Shown piece by piece: positions 6,680 through 12,170 of a DNA stretch of 12,170 nt. The stretch's first letter is position 1; every line of letters begins with the position of its first letter. The position numbers and the translations under genes were made by a program. Under the pieces are notes generated by a model. That model worked only from the letters and a program-made list of their open reading frames with translations, made no database searches and had not been told where the DNA came from. The stretch comes from CAYWHE01 sp964458125 (GTDB taxonomy: Bacteria; Bacteroidota; Bacteroidia; AKYH767-A; OLB10), in assembly GCA_964458125.1 (NCBI GenBank), contig CAYWHE010000125.1:1-12170 (forward strand), written 5' to 3'.

Positions 6680-7426
6680 ATGCCTGCCAATACTTTTCAG
6701 TTTAAACAGTTTCATGTTCACCATGATCAATGTGCGATGAAAGTCGGCACTGATGGTGTACTACTCGGTTCATGGGTAAAAGCAGGAAAAGCGAAACGAA
6801 TACTGGATATCGGAACCGGAACCGGCCTGATTGCATTGATGATGGCCCAGAAATCGGATAGTCTCATTGATGCCATCGATATAGATGTAGGCGCTTTTCA
6901 GCAGGCCCGGGTAAATGTCAGGCATTCTCCCTGGCATCACCGGATCAGCGTGTATTTATGTTCCCTTCAGTATTATGCCATCAATCCTCCTGCGAGGTAT
7001 GACTTGTTGGTGAGCAACCCCCCTTATTTTATCGATGCAGCCAAATCCGGAACCCCTGCCCGGAATGTGGCCAGGCATACAGACGAAACGCTATCTTTTG
7101 ATGATCTGATTAGCGGTGTTTTACGACTGCTCAAACCCTCTGGGCGGTTTTGCCTGATCCTGCCTTGTAAAGAAGGTTCGGTTTTCTTTCAGAAAGCTGT
7201 CACCCGGGGACTTTTCTGTAATCATATTACCAGGGTAAAAACAAAACCTGATAAGCAGGAAAAAAGATTACTCATGGAATTTACTTTCCATCAAAAGGGA
7301 ATTATTGATGATCAATTGGTCATACAGGAAGATGAATTGACGTTTACCAAAGAATATATTGAACTGACCAAAGATTATTACCTCGCTTTGGATAAGGGCA
7401 GGCATTCCAGGACAAACGGAGCATGA
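6680..7426 (+). CDS. trmN6: tRNA1(Val) (adenine(37)-N6)-methyltransferase, TrmN6/YfiC-like
   Basis: This 248-residue protein, close in length to E. coli YfiC/TrmN6, is a class I S-adenosylmethionine-dependent methyltransferase. The N-terminal block FKQFHVHHDQCAMKVGTDGVLLGSW spans residues 8-32 and is characteristic of the TrmN6 group. Motif I is ILDIGTGTGL (41-50), an acidic loop lies at DAIDID (64-69), and the catalytic NPPY (113-116) is the signature of adenine-N6 methyltransferases. The E. coli enzyme makes m6A at position 37 of tRNA1(Val), next to the anticodon. Whether this homologue acts on the same tRNA is inferred from family only. The ATG at 6680 starts directly before the conserved FQFKQF block. 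It is transcribed towards cspA and shares the hairpin terminator at 7485-7512. HemK/PrmC-type glutamine methyltransferases also have NPPY, but the N-terminal block argues against that reading. Confidence 0.9.
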   Translation: MPANTFQFKQFHVHHDQCAMKVGTDGVLLGSWVKAGKAKRILDIGTGTGLIALMMAQKSDSLIDAIDIDVGAFQQARVNVRHSPWHHRISVYLCSLQYYAINPPARYDLLVSNPPYFIDAAKSGTPARNVARHTDETLSFDDLISGVLRLLKPSGRFCLILPCKEGSVFFQKAVTRGLFCNHITRVKTKPDKQEKRLLMEFTFHQKGIIDDQLVIQEDELTFTKEYIELTKDYYLALDKGRHSRTNGA

Positions 7427-7484
7427 GCGCCTGATTTGGCTTGAACTGACCTTGAAATTCATCTTTCAGGAGTAAAAGCAAAAA

Positions 7485-7512
7485 AAATCCCCCGCTTTCA
7501 GGCGGGGGATTT
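7485..7512 (-). terminator. Strong intrinsic terminator between convergent genes
   Basis: AAATCCCCCGC (7485-7495) and GCGGGGGATTT (7502-7512) form a perfect 11-pair stem with a 6-base loop. Read on the - strand, it ends in a run of eight T (opposite A7480-A7487) and begins 34 bases after the cspA stop, so it should end cspA transcription. On the + strand it is followed only by ATTT within the stem and then GCATC. It may still end the methyltransferase transcript less efficiently. Confidence 0.9.
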
Positions 7513-7546
7513 GCATCAGTTAAAAAAAGGCAATGAAGAATACGTG

Positions 7547-7741
7547 TTACTGTATTTTTCTAACGTTTACCGCGTTTTGTCCTTTTTTACCTTCGGTAAC
7601 TTCATAGGTTACTTTGTCATTTTCCTTGATTTTGTCAACCAGACCAGAATGGTGTACAAAGAGATCCTGGTTGGATTCATCCTCAAGAATAAATCCAAAA
7701 CCTTTGGATTCATTGAAAAATTTTACTTTTCCTGTTTTCAT
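7547..7741 (-). CDS. CspA-family cold-shock domain protein
   Basis: This 64-residue protein is a single cold-shock domain, a five-stranded OB fold that binds single-stranded RNA and DNA and acts as an RNA chaperone. RNP1 is KGFGFI (residues 13-18) and RNP2 is LFVHHS (27-32). The opening MKTGKVKFFNESKGFGFI is standard for the family. An upstream in-frame ATG would add 58 residues of hydrophobic, low-quality sequence and is rejected. The ATG at 7739-7741 has no Shine-Dalgarno sequence. On the - strand TACCTTTA (7780-7773) is a one-mismatch -7-like element about 30 bases before the start, without a clear -33 box. Cold induction is common in the family, but paralogues may be constitutive, so no specific csp letter is assigned. 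Confidence 0.95.
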   Translation of the reverse strand: MKTGKVKFFNESKGFGFILEDESNQDLFVHHSGLVDKIKENDKVTYEVTEGKKGQNAVNVRKIQ

Positions 7742-8322
7742 TAAATAGATAATTAAAATGTTAATAATTCGGTAAAGGTACATAAATTTTGCAAATAAAA
7801 ACTTTTTAGTAAAATATTTCCGGTTTTTTACGTTCCGGAGGAAAAAGGCTGGTTTATTGTTTCTGCTGAAAAAAATCATCCATACAGGCTGAAACCGGTT
7901 CCATACATCAAACAAATGGGGTGACAGGGGATATAATTATTGCACAGTTCATGCCTGTTCAAATGCCTCAAATGGCTTGACCATCATGTCAGGCTCCGGG
8001 AAGATCAGGTTCAGGGTATCCCTGGTTTTTCAGGAAATCTCCGGCGCCGCCAACACAGGTTCGGTGAAAGGGGTTGGATACCGCATTGCGACAAGTGCAA
8101 CCCGCTTATTCCAATAAATCAGTCCTACATACTTTTCTTTTTACCGGGACGTTGGGCAGATTTACTTTATCGGTCAGGGACGAACCGGAAGGAAAAAATT
8201 GCCAGGGCTGTCTGAAAATGAATGACCGGGAAGGAAATCTTGCGAAATGGAAGCTCCCGGAATCCGGTTCGGGAATCCTGTTTACAGGCCAGAAAATTAT
8301 CAATTAACAAGCTTGGAATTGT

Positions 8323-8330
8323 TACATTTG
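8323..8330 (+). promoter_or_regulatory. -7 promoter element for the uppS-bamA cluster
   Basis: TACATTTG matches the Bacteroidota -7 consensus TAnnTTTG exactly and lies 18 bases before the uppS ATG, implying a leader of roughly a dozen bases. A -33 TTG at 19-21 bases upstream is not evident. Confidence 0.45.
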
Positions 8331-8340
8331 CCCCGCTAAA

Positions 8341-8348
8341 AAAGGAGG
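8341..8348 (+). promoter_or_regulatory. Perfect Shine-Dalgarno sequence abutting the uppS start codon
   Basis: AAAGGAGG, fully complementary to the usual 16S rRNA 3' tail CCTCCTTT, ends at 8348 and the ATG begins at 8349, so spacing is zero instead of the usual 5-9 bases. No other start in this window has a comparable site. Confidence 0.6.
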
Positions 8349-9110
8349 ATGAGCCTGAGAGACCAAATAGACCTGCAGCGATTGCCTGCTCATGTGGCGG
8401 TAATCATGGATGGCAATGGTCGTTGGGCCCGCCAGCAGGGGATGATCCGCACCTTTGGCCATCAGCATGGCGTAACAGCTGTTCGTGAAACAGCTGAGGC
8501 CGCCGCTGAACTTGGAATTCGGTACCTGACGATGTATGCATTTTCAACGGAAAACTGGAACAGGCCCCGTTACGAGATCAACGCCCTCATGGACCTTCTG
8601 ATTAAAACGATATCAAAGGAAACAAAAACCCTCAACGACAACAATATCCGGCTTCATGCCATAGGGGATCTGAAAAGTCTCCCTTCCAAATGTTATGATC
8701 AGTTGAGCAGGGCCATCGAAAATACAGCAGGCAACACCCGCATGACGCTGATTCTGGCCCTAAGTTATAGCGCCCGTTGGGAACTGACCGAAGCCACACG
8801 GAAAATCGCCAGGCAGGTGGCCGATGGCCTCTTGAAACCGGAAGCTATTGATGAAAAACTTCTGGCGGCAAACCTCTGCACCGCTGCCTATGCTGAACCG
8901 GAATTGCTCATCCGCACAAGCGGTGAATACCGGATCAGCAATTTCCTGCTTTGGCAGATTGCCTATACCGAACTTTATTTTACCGATAAACTCTGGCCCG
9001 ACTTCAGGAAGGAAGACTTTTATCAGGCCATCCTTGGCTTCCAGCAACGCGAACGCAGGTTTGGCGGTGTGGAACCGCATAATCCCAAAGAATCCTCGCC
9101 ACATGCCTAA
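8349..9110 (+). CDS. uppS: Isoprenyl transferase, undecaprenyl diphosphate synthase
   Basis: This 253-residue cis-prenyltransferase adds isopentenyl units to farnesyl diphosphate to make undecaprenyl diphosphate, the lipid carrier for peptidoglycan and surface glycans. It works at the inner face of the cytoplasmic membrane. Conserved features are HVAVIMDGNGRWA (15-27) with catalytic Asp21 and diphosphate-binding Asn23/Arg25, His38, and YAFSTENW (63-70). LLIRTSGEYRISNFLLWQ (186-203) supplies Arg189, Arg195 and Ser197, and AYTELYFTDKLWPDF (205-219) contains the Mg-binding Glu208. All catalytic residues known from E. coli UppS are present. ATG 8349 is chosen because it gives the standard N-terminal length, though the Shine-Dalgarno sequence touches it. 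The stop codon overlaps the bamA start, suggesting translational coupling within an envelope-biogenesis operon. Confidence 0.96.
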   Translation: MSLRDQIDLQRLPAHVAVIMDGNGRWARQQGMIRTFGHQHGVTAVRETAEAAAELGIRYLTMYAFSTENWNRPRYEINALMDLLIKTISKETKTLNDNNIRLHAIGDLKSLPSKCYDQLSRAIENTAGNTRMTLILALSYSARWELTEATRKIARQVADGLLKPEAIDEKLLAANLCTAAYAEPELLIRTSGEYRISNFLLWQIAYTELYFTDKLWPDFRKEDFYQAILGFQQRERRFGGVEPHNPKESSPHA

Positions 9111-11589
9111 ATTTCACCTGCTGTTGATTTGCAGTTTGTTTTTTGCTTTCAAAACCATGGGACAGGTGTCCATTGGTGGCGACAGCAGCCAGATTGATTT
9201 GGGAAATCCCAGGGAATATGAAATTGGCGGCATCACGGTGGCTGGCATTCAATACCTTGATGAATCTGCACTTAAAACACTGACGGGACTTTCGGTGGGG
9301 GATAAAATAAAAATACCGGGGGATGAACTGGCCAAAGCGGTTGAAAATTTATGGAAGCAGGGCTTGTTGTCGGATATCAGGATTGCCGTCACCAGGGTGG
9401 AAGGAAACCTGGTGTTCCTTGAACTACGCCTGGCTGAAATGCCCCGTCTTTCCAGGTTTTCATTCAAGGGAGTGACTAAAAATGAAGTGGATAAACTCAG
9501 GGAAAAAATGACCCTCGTGGCCGGAAAGGTATTGACCGAAAATGTTCTGAAATCAAATGAGACCATTATCCGTGATTATTTTATAAACAAGGGTTTCCTG
9601 AATGTGGAGGTGAAGATGGAGCCCTCCACAGATACCTCACTGATCAACAGCAGTTTCCTCCTCATTACCATTCGTAAAAACGGAAAGGTAAGAATTCATG
9701 AAATCAGGTTCACCGGGAATAATGCCTTTTCATCCGGCAAGCTGAAAAGGAAAATGAAGGGCACCAAGGAAAAAACCCTGGTAAATATCTTTTCGACCTC
9801 GAAGTTCGAAGAAGAGGCCTATGAACAGGATAAGGAAAAAATAATTCAGAAATACCTGGAAAAAGGATACCGCGATGCACGTATTATTTCGGATTCTGTG
9901 TACAAATACAGCCGGAGATTTGTAAATATTGATATTCACCTCAGTGAAGGAAATAAATATTTTTTCCGGAACATCACCTGGATTGGAAACACCAAATACT
10001 CCTCAGGCCTGCTGGATACCATTCTGAATGTTAAAAAAGGGGATGTGTATGATCAGAAAAAGCTTGACCAGGCCTTGTTCATGAGCGAAAGCGGAAGGGA
10101 TGTATCGTCCCTTTACATGGATGACGGATACCTCTTTTTTCAGGTGGATCCGGTTGAAGTGCTGGTCGAGCATGATTCTATCGATATTGAAATGCGTATC
10201 CATGAAGGAAAACAGGCCCGAATCAACCAGGTGACCATTACCGGGAATACCAAAACCAACGACAGGGTAATTATCCGTGAAATCCGGACCATGCCCGGTC
10301 AGTTGTTCAACCGCTCCGATGTCATCCGCTCCCAGCGGGAACTGGCCCAGCTGGGCTATTTTGATCCTGAAAAACTGGGTGTGAATCCCAAACCCAATCC
10401 GGTTGACGGAACCGTGGACATCGAATATGTGGTGGAGGAAAAACCCTCCGATCAACTGGAACTCTCCGGCGGATATGGTGCCGGACAGATTGTGGGTACA
10501 CTTGGTGTTTCCTTTAATAATTTCTCTGCCAGAAACATCGCAAAAAAAAACTCCTGGACCCCGCTTCCTTCGGGTGACGGCCAAAAACTCAGCCTGAGGG
10601 TGCAAAGCAATGGAATTTATTATACTTCCTACAATGCTTCCTTCACCGAACCCTGGCTGGGAGGTAAAAAACCAAACTCCCTCAGTTTTTCGGTGTTCCG
10701 TTCCAACCAAAGCAACGGACGTAAAAAGGGGGATGAAAACCGCCAATCCATCGCCATTACCGGAGCATCCATCGGGCTGGGCAAGCGACTCAAATGGCCC
10801 GATGATTATTTTACCCTCTATCATGAATTAAGCTACCAGTATTACCAGCTTACCAATTACAGCAGCAATACGTTTAATTTTAATAACGGCTTTTCGCATA
10901 ACCTGAGTTTCGTTGAAACCATTGGCCGGAATTCCATTGATGCACCTATCTGGACCACCCGGGGCTCCCAGCTCTCCTTGTCGCTCAAGATCACCCCGCC
11001 TTTTTCACTCCTTTCCGGTAAAAATTACGATGAAGCCTCTTCCCAGGAAAAATACCGGTTTGTGGAATACCATAAATGGACCTTTACTCAAAGCTGGTTT
11101 ACACAGTTTGACAAGCGTTTTAAACTCGTGCTGAATACCAAGGTAAACTTCGGCTTTCTCGGATTTTACAATAAGCAGATCGGCCAGTCACCGTTTGAAC
11201 GCTTTTATGTTGGCGGTGACGGACTTTCAGGTTATTCCCTCGACGGGCGCGATATCATTGCACTAAGGGGCTATAATAATAATTCGTTGAACCCCGACGG
11301 GGGTGGAACCATTTATGATAAGTTCACCTTTGAGCTCCGTTACCCGGTTTCCACCAATCCACAGGCCACCATATATGTGCTGGGTTTTGCCGAAGCAGGA
11401 AATTCCTGGTTGAAATTCAAGGAGTTTACGCCCTTCCAGGTCAAACGATCAGTTGGGGGTGGGGTGCGGATTTTCCTGCCCATGTTCGGATTGCTTGGAC
11501 TGGATTACGGATGGGGTTTCGATAATGAACCGGGTACCATTTCTCCCAGCAGGGGCCATTTCCATTTTTCAATCGGGCAGCAGTTTTAA
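9103..11589 (+). CDS. bamA: BamA, outer-membrane protein assembly factor (Omp85)
   Basis: This 828-residue Omp85 protein is the core of the machine that folds beta-barrels into the outer membrane. A signal peptide (about 1-20, ending FKTMG before QVS) precedes five POTRA domains, at about 41-112, 115-192, 196-281, 285-368 and 372-447. Their recurrent openings include ISFKGV-like strands such as SRFSFKGV (117-124), IHEIRFTGN (198-206) and INQVTITGN (374-382). The barrel occupies about 450-828 and contains GGDGLSGYSLDGRDIIALRG (704-723), including the family's conserved loop-6 RGY (722-724). It ends in Phe828, as outer-membrane barrels do. The start ATG 9103 overlaps the uppS stop by eight bases (ATGCCTAA). 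An open frame extends upstream to 8848 inside uppS but lacks a signal peptide and is rejected. The following ompH gene completes the usual Bacteroidota envelope cluster. Confidence 0.96.
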   Translation: MPKFHLLLICSLFFAFKTMGQVSIGGDSSQIDLGNPREYEIGGITVAGIQYLDESALKTLTGLSVGDKIKIPGDELAKAVENLWKQGLLSDIRIAVTRVEGNLVFLELRLAEMPRLSRFSFKGVTKNEVDKLREKMTLVAGKVLTENVLKSNETIIRDYFINKGFLNVEVKMEPSTDTSLINSSFLLITIRKNGKVRIHEIRFTGNNAFSSGKLKRKMKGTKEKTLVNIFSTSKFEEEAYEQDKEKIIQKYLEKGYRDARIISDSVYKYSRRFVNIDIHLSEGNKYFFRNITWIGNTKYSSGLLDTILNVKKGDVYDQKKLDQALFMSESGRDVSSLYMDDGYLFFQVDPVEVLVEHDSIDIEMRIHEGKQARINQVTITGNTKTNDRVIIREIRTMPGQLFNRSDVIRSQRELAQLGYFDPEKLGVNPKPNPVDGTVDIEYVVEEKPSDQLELSGGYGAGQIVGTLGVSFNNFSARNIAKKNSWTPLPSGDGQKLSLRVQSNGIYYTSYNASFTEPWLGGKKPNSLSFSVFRSNQSNGRKKGDENRQSIAITGASIGLGKRLKWPDDYFTLYHELSYQYYQLTNYSSNTFNFNNGFSHNLSFVETIGRNSIDAPIWTTRGSQLSLSLKITPPFSLLSGKNYDEASSQEKYRFVEYHKWTFTQSWFTQFDKRFKLVLNTKVNFGFLGFYNKQIGQSPFERFYVGGDGLSGYSLDGRDIIALRGYNNNSLNPDGGGTIYDKFTFELRYPVSTNPQATIYVLGFAEAGNSWLKFKEFTPFQVKRSVGGGVRIFLPMFGLLGLDYGWGFDNEPGTISPSRGHFHFSIGQQF

Positions 11590-11632
11590 GCAATCACCTG
11601 TTAAAAAATCCGTTAAGGATTCAATAAATTGT

Positions 11633-11640
11633 TAATTTTG
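11633..11640 (+). promoter_or_regulatory. -7 promoter element for ompH
   Basis: TAATTTTG matches TAnnTTTG exactly and lies 22 bases before the ompH ATG. It suggests that ompH has its own promoter as well as possible read-through from bamA. No clear -33 box; a small inverted repeat AATCC/GGATT (11607-11621) occupies that region. Confidence 0.45.
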
Positions 11641-11662
11641 TCGTCCCATTTATATAAATAAG

Positions 11663-12170
11663 ATGAAAAGAAGTTTTTTCTCCACCCTGTTCGTAACGGT
11701 CCTCATGACCACTACAACACTCTATGCCCAGAAGTATGCTTACGTGGATACCCAGTACATCCTGGATAATATTTCTGAATACAAAGCGGCCCAGCAGCAA
11801 CTGGATCAGGTATCGGTAAACTGGCAAAAGGAAATTGAAGCCAAATACGCCAATATTGATAAACTTTATAAGGATTACCAGGCCGAACAAATCCTGCTGA
11901 CCGATGATATGAAGAAGAAAAGGGAAGCCGAAATCACCGCGAAGGAAAAGGAAGTAAAGGAATTTCAAAAACAAAAATTCGGATATGAAGGAGAACTCTT
12001 TAAAAAGAAGCAGGAACTGATTAAGCCCATTCAGGATAAAATTTACAATGCCGTAAAGAAAATGGCCACCGATCAAAGCTACGCCGTCATATTTGATAAA
12101 TCAAGCGATCTGATCATGCTGTACGCGAACCCCAAGTATGACAAAAGCGATGAAATCCTCACCGCCATGG
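11663..12170 (+). CDS. OmpH/Skp family periplasmic chaperone (3' end outside window)
   Basis: The frame from ATG 11663 stays open to the window edge, giving 169 residues. A signal peptide (1-22) ends LYA, with cleavage likely before Gln23. The mature start KYAYVDTQYILDNI is characteristic of OmpH proteins. A long charged helical stretch follows (about 38-130; Lys, Glu and Gln rich, coiled-coil-like), corresponding to the tentacle arms of Skp. The protein then returns to the strand YAVIFDKSSDLIMLYANPKYD (about 139-159), which closes the body domain. Skp-like chaperones are periplasmic trimers that hold unfolded outer-membrane proteins for delivery to BamA, which fits the position right after bamA. 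Total length in the family is about 160-200, so only a short tail is missing. Bacteroidota often carry a second ompH copy next, which cannot be seen here. Confidence 0.93.
   Translation, partial: MKRSFFSTLFVTVLMTTTTLYAQKYAYVDTQYILDNISEYKAAQQQLDQVSVNWQKEIEAKYANIDKLYKDYQAEQILLTDDMKKKREAEITAKEKEVKEFQKQKFGYEGELFKKKQELIKPIQDKIYNAVKKMATDQSYAVIFDKSSDLIMLYANPKYDKSDEILTAM

Larger units (their letters stand above)
7742..8348. other. 607-base gap between divergent cspA-family and uppS genes
   Basis: No frame on either strand has recognisable protein content; the few open frames (for example 7940-8215 on + and 8106-8303 on -) look random. The left part (7742 to about 7830) is AT-rich and should hold the cspA leader and promoter. 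At 8012-8024 CAGGG TAT CCCTG is followed by GTTTTT on the + strand, a weak terminator-like hairpin with no gene before it. The right end holds the uppS -7 element and ribosome site. It could contain a small RNA, which I cannot demonstrate. No tRNA-like cloverleaf is seen. Confidence 0.5.

Noticed and set aside
7742..7915. 58-codon N-terminal extension of the cold-shock protein
   Set aside because: AT-rich translated leader; cold-shock proteins start at the MKTGKVKFF block.
8001..8060. GGTTC-containing stretch resembling a tRNA T-arm
   Set aside because: No matching acceptor, D or anticodon arms at proper distances.
7940..8307. Small open frames on both strands in the cspA-uppS gap
   Set aside because: No family resemblance, no signal or membrane pattern and no ribosome site; composition looks non-coding.
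8848..9102. Upstream extension of bamA by 85 codons
   Set aside because: It lies inside uppS in another frame, has no signal peptide, and the ATG at 9103 starts a proper one.
10003..10824. 273-residue open frame on the - strand
   Set aside because: Antisense to bamA, where the coding frame is certain; long shadow frames are common in this base composition.
11621..12076. 151-residue open frame on the - strand rich in Phe and Leu
   Set aside because: It is the complement of the Lys/Glu-rich ompH coiled coil, which produces Phe/Leu codons on the other strand.
1..12170. CRISPR arrays, insertion sequences, phage genes, defence systems
   Set aside because: No regularly spaced identical repeats, transposase or integrase motifs, or known defence domains are seen on either strand.

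Overview
The window looks like a chromosomal segment of a Bacteroidota (Bacteroidetes) bacterium. Four things point that way. The gene order uppS-bamA-ompH is typical of that phylum. Start codons generally lack Shine-Dalgarno sequences, with one striking exception at uppS. Several genes are preceded by elements resembling the phylum's -7 box TAnnTTTG. One lipoprotein carries a lysine/aspartate-rich stretch just after its lipidated cysteine, as in Bacteroidota surface lipoproteins. I cannot place it below phylum level. I see no tRNA, rRNA, CRISPR array, transposase or integrase.

Layout, left to right. (1) The 3' part of uvrA (nucleotide excision repair ATPase; its 5' end lies outside the window) is followed after 56 bases by a LOG/TIGR00730-family Rossmann protein. 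(2) Two lipoprotein genes on the + strand form the least ordinary part of the window: a papain-like (C1) cysteine peptidase with a CARDB-like domain, and a phenylalanine-rich repeat protein of the Pentapeptide_3 type with an exceptionally regular 11-residue period. A hairpin that looks like a terminator separates them, so they are probably transcribed separately. (3) A convergent AIM24/TIGR00266-family gene lies on the - strand. A 379-base gap then leads to a + strand trmN6-like tRNA adenine methyltransferase. (4) A - strand CspA-family cold-shock gene converges on it, and a strong hairpin terminator sits between the two. (5) A 607-base gap without a convincing gene leads to the envelope-biogenesis cluster uppS (undecaprenyl diphosphate synthase), bamA (outer-membrane protein insertase, overlapping uppS by 8 bases) and the start of an ompH/skp periplasmic chaperone gene, which runs off the right end.

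Functionally, the right third is a coherent envelope module: UppS makes the lipid carrier for peptidoglycan and glycan synthesis, BamA inserts beta-barrels into the outer membrane, and the OmpH/Skp protein should escort unfolded barrels through the periplasm. The rest is housekeeping (DNA repair, tRNA modification, cold shock) plus the two envelope lipoproteins. I do not see a clear undescribed multi-gene system. The best leads are the perfect 11-residue repeat lipoprotein, the peptidase/CARDB lipoprotein with no visible inhibitory propeptide, the Shine-Dalgarno sequence abutting the uppS start, and several non-coding structured stretches.
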